DNA of 64,000 nucleotides from Candidatus Bathyarchaeota archaeon A05DMB-3 (GTDB lineage Archaea; Thermoproteota; Bathyarchaeia; Bathyarchaeales; Bathycorpusculaceae), in contig JABFQN010000006.1 of assembly GCA_019685555.1 (NCBI GenBank), forward strand, positions 1 through 64,000. Reading direction: 5' to 3'. The notes beneath the pieces are model-generated. The model searched no databases and was not told the DNA's origin. It was given only the letters and a program-made list of their open reading frames with translations. The translations under genes were made by a program, and so were the position numbers. Within the stretch, counting starts at the first letter, position 1; the number at the start of each line of letters is the position of its first letter. Of the stretch, positions 36,484 through 46,196 are shown piece after piece.

Positions 36484-36540
36484 ACTTCAAAGAACTTTAA
36501 ATGGTTTAAAAGCTATATGAAAAGGCGTAAAGTGATGTAA

Positions 36541-37095
36541 ATGTTAACACGGGAAGAGGCGTTTAGCCTTGTTAAGAAACACGTTGCAAAGAGGAATATA
36601 CTCTATCACATGCTTGCTGTAGAAGCCATAATGCGAAGCTTGGCGAGACATTTCGGAGAAGACGAGGAAAAATGGGGTTTAATAGGTTTAATTCACGACA
36701 TAGACTACGAGAAAACCGAAGCCACACCAGAAAAGCACAGCCTAATTGCAGCGGAAATCCTTAAGGAGATGTTGCCAGAAGAGCTCTTAAAGGCAATAAA
36801 AGCCCACAACTTCAAACATACGGGCATAAAACCCGAAAACAGAATGGAAAAGGCGTTAATAGCCAGCGACGCTATCTCGGGCTTATTGGTGGCGTGTGCC
36901 CTCGTCATGCCATCCAAAAAATTGGCAGAAGTAAAAGTGGAAACAGTTGCCAAAAAATTTAAAGATAAAGACTTTGCAAGAGGCGCTGACAGAGAAAGAA
37001 TACTCGTCTGCGAGGAAATCGGAATCCCGAGAGAAGAATTTTTCGAAATATCCTTGAAAGGGTTAAAGGAAATAGCTTACGAAATAGGCTTATGA
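36541..37095 (+). CDS. HD-domain phosphohydrolase
   Basis: A 184-residue HD-superfamily protein. Metal-binding residues appear in HMLAVEAIMRSLARHFGE, GLIHDIDYEKTEATPEKHS, KAHNFKHTG and IASDAISGLL. Proteins of this group hydrolyse nucleotides or act on phosphate esters; the substrate is unknown. It starts 57 bases after the radical SAM gene in the same direction and converges with pyrG with a 3-base gap. Confidence 0.88.
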   Translation: MLTREEAFSLVKKHVAKRNILYHMLAVEAIMRSLARHFGEDEEKWGLIGLIHDIDYEKTEATPEKHSLIAAEILKEMLPEELLKAIKAHNFKHTGIKPENRMEKALIASDAISGLLVACALVMPSKKLAEVKVETVAKKFKDKDFARGADRERILVCEEIGIPREEFFEISLKGLKEIAYEIGL

Positions 37096-37098
37096 TGT

Positions 37099-38724
37099 TT
37101 AGAGCTCTGGTTTAGCTTTCCCAAGCTTCCTATCTAGGCATGCCTTAACAAACCCATAGTATTCTGGGTCAGGTCTTCCGGGGCGACTTTTAAATTCTCC
37201 ATGAAACTGGGAAGCGAAGAAGAAAAAGTGGTTCGGCAGCTCCAGAATCTCCATTCTCCTACCATCTGGGCTTCTTCCAGAAAACACTAAACCTTCTTTC
37301 TCAAGTTTTTCAGCATAATCCATGTTAACCTCAAATCTGTGGCGGTGGCGTTCATAAATTTCTTCACTTTTATAGAGTTTATGCGCTATCGTGTTGGGTT
37401 TTACGATTATTTTGTGGGCGCCCAAACGCATCGTAGCCCCCTTATATTTTACGCTTCGCTGTTCTGGCATGAGGTCAATTACTGGATGCGGCGAATTTGG
37501 GGCAATCTCTGTGCTGTTTGCGCCTTCCAAATCACAGACGTTGCGGGCGAATTCCACAACAGCTAACTGGAAACCATAGCAGATGCCAAGAAATGGGATG
37601 TTGTTTTCCCTTGCAAACTTTACTGCCATGATTTTTCCCTCGGTTCCTCTTGGACCGAAGCCGTATGGAACGAAAATTCCATCGAAGTCTTTGAGCATTT
37701 GAAGCTTGCTTGGGTTTTTCTCGAAGGTTTCTGCTTCAATAAAGTGTATGTTAACCTTGGTTCTACAGGCTGCTCCACCATGACGTAGCGCCTCGTTCAT
37801 GCTCACGTAGCTATCCACTAATCCAGCATATTTTCCAACCAACGCTATGCGGATTTCATGTTGGGGGTTTAATATGGCGTCCACAAACTTTCTCCAACCC
37901 TCAAAGTTTGGTTTGCTTTCGGGAAGCCCAAGCCTTTTGCAGATGAAGTTGCCCATTCCTTGCTCATCTAAAATAAGCGGAACCTGATAGATTGACTCAA
38001 CATTGTAGGAACAGAAAACAGCATTTTCTGGTATGGTGCCGAACAAGGCTATTTTTCTCAAAGTTTCAGAGTCTATCTTTTCAGAGCATCTTGCAACAAT
38101 AATGTCTGGCTGGATACCGATGCGTCTTAACTCATTGACGCTGTGCTGTAAAGGCTTAGTCTTCATCTCCTTTGTAACGTCTAAAATCGGAACTAGGGCT
38201 ACATGCACATACAATGTGTTATCGTAACCTTCTTCTAAACGCATTTGGCGAATAGCCTCTAAAAAGGGTAGGCCTTCGATGTCGCCTACGGTTCCGCCAA
38301 CCTCTGTTAGAACAACATCAGTTTTCGAGTTTGCCGCCACACCACGTATACGACTCTTAATTTCGTTTGTGATGTGAGGAACAATCTGCACACATCTTCC
38401 AAGGAAGTCTCCACGGCGTTCCTTTTCGATAACTGCCTTATAAACAATGCCCGTCGTAATGTTATTTTCCTTTTTCAAGTTTAAATCGAGAAAACGCTCA
38501 TACCACCCCAAGTCTAGGTCTGTTTCACCACCATCGTCTGTCACGTAGACTTCTCCATGCATGTAGGGGTTCATGGTTCCAGCGTCAACATTCACGTAAG
38601 GGTCAATTTTTATGGCAGTGACCTTAAAGCCCCTTGCCTGAAGCATTTTCCCAACAGAGGATGTTACAATGCCCTTGCCCACGGAGCTTAAAACGCCGCC
38701 TGTAACAAAAACGTATTTAACCAT
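37099..38724 (-). CDS. pyrG: CTP synthase
   Basis: Makes CTP from UTP, ATP and glutamine. The N-terminal amidoligase domain begins [19 protein letters not shown] with the P-loop and has [20 protein letters not shown]. The C-terminal class I glutamine amidotransferase has the catalytic Cys in [17 protein letters not shown] (usual form GICLGMQ) and the His-x-Glu in [15 protein letters not shown] 38724 is the family start; the upstream 14 residues of the longer frame are not conserved. Length 541, standard. Confidence 0.97.
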   Translation of the reverse strand: MVKYVFVTGGVLSSVGKGIVTSSVGKMLQARGFKVTAIKIDPYVNVDAGTMNPYMHGEVYVTDDGGETDLDLGWYERFLDLNLKKENNITTGIVYKAVIEKERRGDFLGRCVQIVPHITNEIKSRIRGVAANSKTDVVLTEVGGTVGDIEGLPFLEAIRQMRLEEGYDNTLYVHVALVPILDVTKEMKTKPLQHSVNELRRIGIQPDIIVARCSEKIDSETLRKIALFGTIPENAVFCSYNVESIYQVPLILDEQGMGNFICKRLGLPESKPNFEGWRKFVDAILNPQHEIRIALVGKYAGLVDSYVSMNEALRHGGAACRTKVNIHFIEAETFEKNPSKLQMLKDFDGIFVPYGFGPRGTEGKIMAVKFARENNIPFLGICYGFQLAVVEFARNVCDLEGANSTEIAPNSPHPVIDLMPEQRSVKYKGATMRLGAHKIIVKPNTIAHKLYKSEEIYERHRHRFEVNMDYAEKLEKEGLVFSGRSPDGRRMEILELPNHFFFFASQFHGEFKSRPGRPDPEYYGFVKACLDRKLGKAKPEL

Positions 38725-38844
38725 ACTGCCTTCTGCCTCTTTTAATAACAAAACCATAGACGTCAATCAGCATTTAAACTTATTCTAGATAATGGCGCAA
38801 AAACGCTTCGATGCGTAAATTATTAATAAAACAAGTTGGAAATT

Positions 38845-39777
38845 ATGGCTAAAGATGGCTTAGCCATGGATGAGTTTGAATCTTTCCTAGTCGAGAATGG
38901 AAATAAAAAGATCTACGTGATATCTCCCGGAGGCAACTGCGGGGATACCCTCATCCATATGGGCTTAGTAAAGAAGTTGAAAGGTGTTAACGCAGATTAC
39001 ATTTATATGAACTTGGAGGAGGTTTACAAAAAGCGGATAAGTGTAGGCGTCAAATACCTTTTAAACATAGCTTCCTTCAAAGCCGGGTTAGACCTCCATT
39101 TTAGGCTTTTTAGGATTCCCAGAGAAGTCGAGCTGATCCTATTCGAAGGCGGCGGTTATATGAATGACCTATACTATGGGCTTGTCCTCCTCAAAGAGAT
39201 ATTAGAAGATTCAAAAAAGACATCGGTTGCAGTGGCTCCCAACAGCTTCTGGTTCCGCAAGACAGATTTTAAAGCTCTTCTCGCAAGTGAAAGACCAGTG
39301 ACGCTTTTCTGTCGAGAAAAGTACAGCTATGCCCTTCTCTCTGAGATACCCCTTCCAGAAAATGTTGAAGTTCACCTTTCTAAAGACACTTCGCTGTATT
39401 TAACGCGGGAAGACCTAGATGGGCTTATTTTATCTAAGGCTAGAAAGAACAACCTTGTATGCTTTAGAAGCGACAGAGAATCCATGATCCCCAAAAAAGC
39501 CAAGCAACAAATAATCAAGAAGGTTAAAGAGAACTCTAGCAACCTACTTGTTGCAGACATTTCTAAATGGGGATCTTTAAAGGCTTATGTGTCAGCAGTA
39601 GCCAACTCCAGCAAAATATACACAGACCGACTGCATGTGGCTATAGTTGCCCACATACTTAGAAAGGAGTTTACACTTTTCGACAATTGTTATCACAAAA
39701 ATAGAGGGGTTTACGAGTATTCATTAAAAGCGGACCCGAAAGCAAGATTCGAAGATCTATGCTTTCTGCGAAATTAA
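38845..39777 (+). CDS. polysaccharide pyruvyl transferase family protein
   Basis: An approximately 310-residue protein of the PF04230-type pyruvyl transferase/GumL-like superfamily. Signs: VISPGGNCGDTLIHMGLVKKLK, LILFEGGGYMNDLY, CFRSDRESM and the late IYTDRLHVAIVAHILRKEFTLFDN motif, with conserved Asp-Arg-Leu-His. It would add pyruvate ketals to surface sugars. The radical SAM gene behind it (39855) may be unrelated. Confidence 0.82.
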   Translation: MAKDGLAMDEFESFLVENGNKKIYVISPGGNCGDTLIHMGLVKKLKGVNADYIYMNLEEVYKKRISVGVKYLLNIASFKAGLDLHFRLFRIPREVELILFEGGGYMNDLYYGLVLLKEILEDSKKTSVAVAPNSFWFRKTDFKALLASERPVTLFCREKYSYALLSEIPLPENVEVHLSKDTSLYLTREDLDGLILSKARKNNLVCFRSDRESMIPKKAKQQIIKKVKENSSNLLVADISKWGSLKAYVSAVANSSKIYTDRLHVAIVAHILRKEFTLFDNCYHKNRGVYEYSLKADPKARFEDLCFLRN

Positions 39778-39854
39778 TCCATAACATATTTTCCCAGGAT
39801 ATCCAGTTACAACCTATAGGAGCATTTGCCCTTTTAAGGGAGAGAGAGCCTAAA

Positions 39855-40484
39855 ATGACTGCCAAGAAAGGCTCAAGCATTGTTTATTGGCTTGGAAAAA
39901 ATCTTTATCTAAATATAACCAACAAATGCCCTAATAACTGCTACTTTTGCCTAAGGAATTTCAAGAATGGAGTGGGCGGCTTCAACCTTAAACTGCAAAG
40001 AGAACCAGCCTTCAAGGAAGTTTTAAAAGAGCTTCAAAAGGTTATAAACAAGAAAAATTGGAATGAAATTGTTTTCTGCGGTTTTGGAGAACCGTTGGCA
40101 AGGCTAGACTGTGTAGTGGAAATTACCAGATGGGTGAGGAAATATTACGGAAAAAATGTAACGATGAGGGTGGACACAAACGGTCAAGGTTTTCTACTTA
40201 ACAAAGACCGCGATGTTATATGGGAACTGAAAAAGGCGGGTGTTGACAAGATAAGCGTGAGTTTAAACGCCCATGATGCGGAAACTTATAACCAAGTTTG
40301 CAGACCAGCTTTTGAAAATGCATTTGAAAACGTTCTGAAGTTTGTCAAAAAGGCTAAAGAGGTTTTAGACGTTGAAGTGACCGTTGTGCGAATTCCGGAA
40401 GTTAACATTCAAAGATTAGAGGAAATTGCAAAAGAAATGGGCGTTAAGTTCAGAGTTAGGGAATACATACAACCCTTCTGGTAG
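39855..40484 (+). CDS. radical SAM protein, TatD-associated type
   Basis: A 210-residue radical SAM protein with cluster motif CPNNCYFCLRNFKNGVGG and GFGEPLARLD in place of GGEP. The sequence pattern ITNKCPNNCYFCLR is characteristic of the small radical SAM family often encoded beside TatD nuclease genes, but no tatD gene is here. ATG 39855 is behind a GGGAGAGAG site; the open frame to 39759 overlaps the previous gene and is not used. Function unknown. Confidence 0.85.
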   Translation: MTAKKGSSIVYWLGKNLYLNITNKCPNNCYFCLRNFKNGVGGFNLKLQREPAFKEVLKELQKVINKKNWNEIVFCGFGEPLARLDCVVEITRWVRKYYGKNVTMRVDTNGQGFLLNKDRDVIWELKKAGVDKISVSLNAHDAETYNQVCRPAFENAFENVLKFVKKAKEVLDVEVTVVRIPEVNIQRLEEIAKEMGVKFRVREYIQPFW

Positions 40485-40485
40485 G

Positions 40486-40893
40486 TTAACGCCTCTGGCT
40501 CTCAGCTTGATTTATGATGGAGTTTAACTGTTCCATTTTAAGTGGTAAACCGTGGAGAAATTTTCCACGAAGCTTTAGACTTTTTAGGAACGTTTCCCTT
40601 ATAGCTAAGGGTTCGTCAAATTTTACAACGTATTTAAATTCTAGGGCTTTCCGCCATCCCCACGTTTCGCATTCCTTTCGTTCTTCTTCAGAAAGCTCCT
40701 CTTTCCCATAGACATTTTCTATAACTCCATAGCCGATAAACGCGTCGCCAACCTCCGTTTTGGTTAGGAATAGCACCATTTGTCCGGTTTGCCATTTTCT
40801 TGGCGAACTCGTATAATACATGGCTGAGTTGAAAACCTTTTCAACCCAATCTTTTCTCGCTATTCTTAGGATGCATCCTTCAGCTTTAACCAT
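40486..40893 (-). CDS. EVE/PUA-like domain protein
   Basis: A 135-residue protein. The first part (CILRIARKDWVEKVFNSAMYYTSSPRKWQTGQMVLFLTK...AFIGYGVIENVY) has the strand and Trp pattern of EVE/PUA-like folds that bind modified nucleotides or RNA. Assignment is by resemblance only. It converges on the radical SAM gene with a one-base gap and lies 29 bases upstream of the promoter side of the dehydrogenase end. Confidence 0.7.
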   Translation of the reverse strand: MVKAEGCILRIARKDWVEKVFNSAMYYTSSPRKWQTGQMVLFLTKTEVGDAFIGYGVIENVYGKEELSEEERKECETWGWRKALEFKYVVKFDEPLAIRETFLKSLKLRGKFLHGLPLKMEQLNSIINQAESQRR

Positions 40894-40922
40894 GAAAACT
40901 CTTCGCCGTCTATATTGGTATT

Positions 40923-41957
40923 TTATGGATTTATAGCTATTTTAATTTCTTTCTTCGAAGTTGAAAGTATTTCAAAAGCCTCATTAATCCTTTCAAGGGA
41001 CATCCTTCTTGTTATTAGAGGGCTCACATCGATTGTTTTGGAGGCTATTAGGTTTAGGGCTTTCCTAAAATGCAGTGGTGTGGCGTGGAAAGCGCCCAAC
41101 AAGGTGACTTCGCCGTAATGTAGCATTTCAGTGTTAAGCCTTATCTCGGTTCCAGGAGGACATCCACCAAACTCTAGCACCTTTCCGCCTTTCCGCACAA
41201 GTTTTAGGGCTTGCTCCCATGTTGCTGGCAAACCTATGGCTTCAATGACAACGTCCGCGCCATATCCGCCAGTTAACCGCCTAACCCTTTCCTCAACCCT
41301 CTCTTTCCCAGCATTGACAGTTTCATCTGCGCCGAGTTTTCTTGCAAAATCCAGTCTTTCCTCCACTAAGTCTATCAGTATGACTTTTTCGGCGCCCATT
41401 TTCTTAACAGTTAAAAGGTGTAGCAGCCCTATGGGTCCAGCGCCAATTACAGCTACAGAGTCGCCAAGCCTAACTTTGACCTCTTCAACTCCGTGGAGCA
41501 CACATGCCAACGGTTCAGCCACAGCAGCCTCTTCATAAGAAACATGCTGGGGGATTTCTTGCATGTTCACTGCCACCATGCGGGCTGGAACTTTGATGTA
41601 TTCGGCGTAACCGCCCCAAAGCCAAATCATGTTTTCGCACAAATTGTATTTGCCTTTTTGGCACATGGTACATCGCAGACAAGGCGCACTGTTGCCAGCG
41701 CGAACCCGCATACCCTTCTTAGGCCATTCTAAGCCTTCGCCAACTTCGACAACGTCGCCCGCCCACTCATGTCCAAAAACCGTTGGAAGCTTTATGACTC
41801 GTTCAACGTAGCCTCTTTGGAAAATTTTAAGGTCTGTGCCACACGTGGTGGCAGCCCTAACCCTCACCAGAACCTCGCCAGCTTCAACCCTTGGGGTTTC
41901 GACATCTTCAATTCGCAGGTCTTTTACGCCGTAAAGCATAGCAGCCTTCATTTTCAC
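40923..41957 (-). CDS. zinc-dependent medium-chain alcohol dehydrogenase (second of pair)
   Basis: A 344-residue MDR enzyme. Catalytic zinc ligands are in AATTCGTDLKIF and FGHEWAGDVVEVG; the structural zinc site CLRCTMCQKGKYNLC has four cysteines; NAD(P) binding is VAVIGAGPIGLLHLL. It overlaps the upstream paralogue by four bases, so the two are co-translated. Members act on sorbitol, threonine or similar polyols; the substrate here is open. About 35% resemblance by eye to its neighbour suggests an old duplication or two steps in one pathway. Confidence 0.9.
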   Translation of the reverse strand: MKMKAAMLYGVKDLRIEDVETPRVEAGEVLVRVRAATTCGTDLKIFQRGYVERVIKLPTVFGHEWAGDVVEVGEGLEWPKKGMRVRAGNSAPCLRCTMCQKGKYNLCENMIWLWGGYAEYIKVPARMVAVNMQEIPQHVSYEEAAVAEPLACVLHGVEEVKVRLGDSVAVIGAGPIGLLHLLTVKKMGAEKVILIDLVEERLDFARKLGADETVNAGKERVEERVRRLTGGYGADVVIEAIGLPATWEQALKLVRKGGKVLEFGGCPPGTEIRLNTEMLHYGEVTLLGAFHATPLHFRKALNLIASKTIDVSPLITRRMSLERINEAFEILSTSKKEIKIAINP

Positions 41958-42991
41958 GCCCTGCCTAGTACCACGACTTTTAGGCTTTCCTTATTTTCCA
42001 TGGCGGTTTTAAAGGCTTTGGCCGTCTCCTCCAAGGGGAAGCGGTGGGTTATCAAATCCTTAACCCTTATCTTTCCTGATTTTATTAGTTCTAAGGCTTC
42101 TTTTGTCTCGACATGTGAAGTTGAGTAGGATGGGATTATCTGCAGTTCATTGAAGAAAAGCTGTTTTGGGCTTATTTCCAAAAGTTCTCCAGGGCTGGTT
42201 GGTGCAAAAACACAGAGTTTCCCACCCTTACGACATACGCTTAATGCAGTCTTGTAGGCTTCTAAGCTTGGAGCTGTGACAACAGCTAAATCTACGCCTC
42301 TTCCATCTGTTTCAGCCATGACCACTTCGGTTAAATTCGCTCTGTTCGGGTTTACAACAACATCTGCGCCGAACTTTTCAGCATATTTTAAGCGGAAGTC
42401 AATTAAGTCGCTTACAATGGTTTTTTCAGCGCCGAAAATTTTTGACAAGGCTGTATGAATTATGCCAGTTGCTCCAACGCCAATCACCGCTACAATGTCG
42501 CCTTTACGAACTCCGCATTTTTTTATAGCCCTTAAACAGCACCCTATAGGTTCTATCAAAGTTGCCTCTTCAAAGGATACGCCTCTCGGAATTTTGAGCG
42601 TGTCCAACTTGAGGTTTGGAGCTGGAACCTTGAAGTATTCTGCAAACCCGCCTGGAAAAATGTTAGTCTCGTGGAATTGTCGGCAGAGGGTGAAATCTCC
42701 ACGTAGACAGTAGTGACATTTTAGGCACGGTACATGATGGTGAACAAAAACCCTATCACCAACGTCGAAACCCTTCACATCCCTGCCTTTTTCAACAATA
42801 ACACCGGAAGGCTCATGTCCAAGAACCAGCGGCGCGCGAGTTTTCAGATACCACTCCATTAAATCTGAACCGCATATACCGCAAGCCTTCATCTCAACTA
42901 AAACTTCGTCTCGGCTTATCTTTGGAATTGGCACATCCTCTATTCTTACGTCGTTTTGGCTATAATACATTGCAGCTTTCATTTGGCTCAA
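41954..42991 (-). CDS. zinc-dependent medium-chain alcohol dehydrogenase (first of pair)
   Basis: A 345-residue MDR enzyme with catalytic zinc motif KACGICGSDLMEWY and LGHEPSGVIVEKG, structural zinc site CLKCHYCLRGDFTLC and cofactor motif VAVIGVGATGIIHTAL. The acidic residue after the second strand (VSDLIDFRLK) favours NAD over NADP. It heads a two-gene unit with the next dehydrogenase; no kinase or transporter is nearby to show the sugar or alcohol used. Confidence 0.9.
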   Translation of the reverse strand: MSQMKAAMYYSQNDVRIEDVPIPKISRDEVLVEMKACGICGSDLMEWYLKTRAPLVLGHEPSGVIVEKGRDVKGFDVGDRVFVHHHVPCLKCHYCLRGDFTLCRQFHETNIFPGGFAEYFKVPAPNLKLDTLKIPRGVSFEEATLIEPIGCCLRAIKKCGVRKGDIVAVIGVGATGIIHTALSKIFGAEKTIVSDLIDFRLKYAEKFGADVVVNPNRANLTEVVMAETDGRGVDLAVVTAPSLEAYKTALSVCRKGGKLCVFAPTSPGELLEISPKQLFFNELQIIPSYSTSHVETKEALELIKSGKIRVKDLITHRFPLEETAKAFKTAMENKESLKVVVLGRA

Positions 42992-43123
42992 AAGGTTTCT
43001 CTATCGCAAAACACTTAAGACTTTCCAAAATCAAAACAAGTCGCATTATCCACTAAACTGGCTTTACATTTCGCGGCAAGTCTTATATTCAACTTGGATA
43101 ACCTTAAAGCTAAGGAGATTGAA

Positions 43124-43387
43124 ATGAGGGGACAAGGCGCCATAATATTTCTAATAGTCTTCTTTGCTGTTTTGATGGCTTCCCTAGCCATGCCCGAGAT
43201 TCCTCCGGGACAAACACTTTATGGACTTTTGGGAATTCCAGAAACGGATTACTTGATTCTTGGAGTATCCGCCACAGTGCTTATGATGGCTGTATTCAAT
43301 GGAGTGGTTTACGGCGTCATTGTGTGGCTTTTATTCACATTCGGAACAGCCTTTATGAAGCGTAAATCACCTGCTTCCCCTTCTTAG
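43124..43387 (+). CDS. small membrane protein, two to three helices
   Basis: An 87-residue hydrophobic protein: one helix at residues about 5-23, a loop with PEIPPGQTLYGLLGIPETDY, and two close segments at about 45-80, ending with basic residues. ATG 43124 has AAGGAG eight bases upstream and fits better than TTG 43094. No known family. It converges on the E2 gene with a three-base gap. Confidence 0.75.
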   Translation: MRGQGAIIFLIVFFAVLMASLAMPEIPPGQTLYGLLGIPETDYLILGVSATVLMMAVFNGVVYGVIVWLLFTFGTAFMKRKSPASPS

Positions 43388-43390
43388 GCT

Positions 43391-44503
43391 TCAAAAGAAA
43401 TTGGGGGACTCTAAATAATGCTTTATCTTTTGCAGGAATTTTGCAGCTGGGGCTCCGTCGACAATTCTATGGTCATAGGATAGGCTTAAAGTCGTGAAAG
43501 GCTTAATTTCAAGCTTTTCACCAACAGCGACTGGTTTTTCAACAATTTTCCCAACCCCGAGGATGGCGGCTTCAGGTGGATTTATAATAGGCGTAAAAAA
43601 CTCCACGTCGAACATTCCTAAATTCGAAACTGTAAAGGTTCCGCCGCTTAACTCCTCCTTTTTCAGCCTTCCATCTCTGGCTTTTTCTGTTAAATCCTTA
43701 AGAACAGCATCTATCTCCTTCAACGACTTCTTATCCGCATTGTGGATTACTGGCACCACCAAGCCATGTTCCGTGGCGACTGCCACACCAACGTTTACGT
43801 CTTCGAAAACCTTGATTTTATCACCTTCAAGGGTCGAGTTTATGATGGAGTTTTCAGTCAAAGCCCTTGCAACAGCGGCAACGATAATGGCGGTGTAAGA
43901 AACTTGAAGTTTCTCGCGGAGTTTAGCTGCTTCTGAAAAATCAACACTTGTCATTACCGTGCTGTGAGGTACTGTTCTAAAACTTGCCGAAACCCTTTCT
44001 GCAGTGGTTTTTCTATAACCGCTTAAAGGGATAATCTCCTTAACCTTTGGCATTATGCCGCGTGATTCTTCGATAAAACGCCTTACATCCTCCTCAACTA
44101 TTCTTCCCTCTGGACCAGTGCGGCGGACAAAGGATAAGTCTATACCGTATTCTCTTGCTAGACGTTTCGCCGCTGGCGAGGCTAAAATTCTACCTTTAAC
44201 CTCTTCTGAAACTTCTTTTGGCGCTTCTGTCAAAACTTTTATCTCCGCTTCTGAAAGCTGCTCATCCGGCGCTGTTATTATGGCTAGGACAGCGTCAACA
44301 AGCGCTTCTTCCCCTTCGCCTACAAGAATTTTCCGCAGTACGCCCGAAGCTGGAGTTTCTAAGTCGTAAGTAGCTTTTTCCGAGATTATTTCGACAATAG
44401 GCTCGCCTTTTTCAACCCTTTCGCCTTCCCGCTTATACCATTTGCCAACACTGCCGCTTCTCATTGTTAGGCTAAGCTTCGGCATGACAACCTTCGTAAC
44501 CAT
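43391..44503 (-). CDS. pdhC: 2-oxoacid dehydrogenase E2 (lipoyl acyltransferase)
   Basis: A 370-residue dihydrolipoamide acyltransferase. The lipoyl domain has its target Lys K43 in ISEKATYDLETPASG. A peripheral-subunit-binding domain (ASPAAKRLAREYGIDLSFVRRTGPEGRI) lies at about 108-145. The C-terminal catalytic domain ends with LSYDHRIVDGAPAAKFL, holding the His and Asp of the active site. The catalytic core is shorter than in bacteria but complete. It belongs with the E1 genes at 45204-47177, from which it is separated by an acetyltransferase gene on the other strand. No E3 is present. Confidence 0.93.
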   Translation of the reverse strand: MVTKVVMPKLSLTMRSGSVGKWYKREGERVEKGEPIVEIISEKATYDLETPASGVLRKILVGEGEEALVDAVLAIITAPDEQLSEAEIKVLTEAPKEVSEEVKGRILASPAAKRLAREYGIDLSFVRRTGPEGRIVEEDVRRFIEESRGIMPKVKEIIPLSGYRKTTAERVSASFRTVPHSTVMTSVDFSEAAKLREKLQVSYTAIIVAAVARALTENSIINSTLEGDKIKVFEDVNVGVAVATEHGLVVPVIHNADKKSLKEIDAVLKDLTEKARDGRLKKEELSGGTFTVSNLGMFDVEFFTPIINPPEAAILGVGKIVEKPVAVGEKLEIKPFTTLSLSYDHRIVDGAPAAKFLQKIKHYLESPNFF

Positions 44504-44677
44504 GTTGATTCCGCCGTTGTCATGTCATTTTTGCCTCTTATTTTATTTTCGCTTAGGAAATAGCAAAGTTCCTTCTAGAGCATGGTCGCTCATGGTTCCA
44601 AAATTGTCAAATTTTACAGATATGTTTATAGGCTGTTCGCTTTGACTAGATTTGAATGTTTAGGAGTGTCTAAAAGG

Positions 44678-45196
44678 ATGGTCGTCATCAGAAAAGCACA
44701 TGACGAAGATATAAAAGCTCTTAGCAGAAAGCTCCTATTACTCTTAAAAGACGAGAGTAGCCAAATCTACATCGATAACGTTGTTAAATTCGGCATTCCC
44801 GACGTGTACGTCGAAAAAGCTTTTGCAGAAGAAACATTACAAAATGCGATTGAAAAAGGAGGAGCGACGTTTTACCTTGCATTTGAAAATAACGACATTA
44901 TAGGATTCGCCCAAATTATGCGACAAAACGCAAGCACCGCAGAATTAGATAGGATTGTAGTCTTTCCACCATATGAAAGGAAGGGGATTGGCACCCAACT
45001 ATTGCAGTTCGCCCTCTTTGATATGGAACAAAAAGGAGTTAGCCACGTGTTTGTGAACACGGGAAAAGAGGAAACCCACGCTAGAAGATTTTACGAGAAA
45101 AACGGTTTCAAGCTGGTAAAAGAAGCTACAATAGACACTCCATGGGGCAAAAAGTTAAACATTGTCACATACCAGCTTCGTCTAGGAAGCATTTAG
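44678..45196 (+). CDS. GNAT family acetyltransferase
   Basis: A 172-residue N-acetyltransferase with the CoA motif VFPPYERKGIGTQLLQFALFDME and VNTGKEETHARRFYEKNGFKL. ATG 44678 (GGAG about 11 bases upstream) begins just before the first strand, VVIRKAHDEDIKAL; the frame extending to 44582 has no conserved residues. It lies between E2 and E1-beta but on the opposite strand, ending eight bases from the E1-beta stop. Confidence 0.87.
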   Translation: MVVIRKAHDEDIKALSRKLLLLLKDESSQIYIDNVVKFGIPDVYVEKAFAEETLQNAIEKGGATFYLAFENNDIIGFAQIMRQNASTAELDRIVVFPPYERKGIGTQLLQFALFDMEQKGVSHVFVNTGKEETHARRFYEKNGFKLVKEATIDTPWGKKLNIVTYQLRLGSI

Positions 45197-45203
45197 ATTT
45201 TCA

Positions 45204-46178
45204 TTAAATTATTTCCTTTATGGCTTTAACTATCGCCTTTTCATTTGGAATCACATATTGCTCTAATGGTGGGCTGAAGGGAATGGGAGTGTCTGGTTCT
45301 GCCACTCGCTTTATCGGTGCATCTAAATAGTCTATGGCTTCCTCTGCGACTATGGCGGCTATTTCAGCTGTTACACCTGCGGTTTTGCAGTCCTCGCTTA
45401 CGGCAACAAGCCTACCCGTCTTCTTAACAGAGTTAATTATAGCTTTTTTGTCAAGGGGCGTAAGGGTTCTTGGGTCAACAACTTCAACACTTACGCCTTC
45501 AGCCTCGAGGATTTCTGCAGCTTTTAAGGCTTTGTGAACCATGCAAAGGGTAGCCACAACCGTAACATCTTCGCCTTCCCTTTTAATGTCCGCCACTCCA
45601 AAAGGAATAATGTAATCCTCTTCCGGAACTTCGCCTTCAACATGGTATAGAAGCTTATGCTCGCAGAAGATTACCGGGTTGTTTCCGCGAATTGCAGCTT
45701 TCAAAAGCCCCTTGGCGTCGTAAGGCGTGGAAGGCACAGCCACATATAATCCTGGAACATGCATGAACCAAGCTTCTAAGCTCTGCGAATGATGCGCGGC
45801 AATGTTCACTCCACCCCCAAAAGGCGTTCTAATCACAAGTGGAACCTTTGCCTGCCCCCCGAACATATACCGCAGTTTCGCTGCTTGATTAGCTATTTGA
45901 TCCATGGCTAGGGCTGTTAAATCTCCAAACATTATTTCTGCCACTGGGCGCATTCCAGTTATTGCCGCGCCCACAGCTACGCCGATTATGGCGTTTTCCG
46001 ATATTGGCGTGTCCCTAACCCGATCATCTCCGAATTCTTCAGCTAAACCATCTGTTACCTTGAAAGCTCCACCCCAGTATCTGCCAATATCCTCGCCTAA
46101 AAGGAAAACCGCGGGGTTTCTTCGCATTTCTTCTCTTAAAGCTTCGCGCAACGCTTCTCTATAGGATATTTTTCTCAT
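45204..46178 (-). CDS. pdhB: 2-oxoacid dehydrogenase E1, beta subunit
   Basis: A 324-residue transketolase-like subunit that binds thiamine diphosphate together with E1-alpha. Signs: LGEDIGRYWGGAFKVTDGL, ISENAIIGVAVGAAITGMRPVAEIMFGD, RTPFGGGVNIAAHHSQSLEAWF, and VDPRTLTPLDKKAI. The sequence is of the pyruvate/acetoin dehydrogenase type rather than branched-chain type, though this cannot be settled by eye. The gap to E1-alpha is 18 bases. Confidence 0.94.
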   Translation of the reverse strand: MRKISYREALREALREEMRRNPAVFLLGEDIGRYWGGAFKVTDGLAEEFGDDRVRDTPISENAIIGVAVGAAITGMRPVAEIMFGDLTALAMDQIANQAAKLRYMFGGQAKVPLVIRTPFGGGVNIAAHHSQSLEAWFMHVPGLYVAVPSTPYDAKGLLKAAIRGNNPVIFCEHKLLYHVEGEVPEEDYIIPFGVADIKREGEDVTVVATLCMVHKALKAAEILEAEGVSVEVVDPRTLTPLDKKAIINSVKKTGRLVAVSEDCKTAGVTAEIAAIVAEEAIDYLDAPIKRVAEPDTPIPFSPPLEQYVIPNEKAIVKAIKEII

Positions 46179-46196
46179 GTTTGGTTTCTCTCCCTT

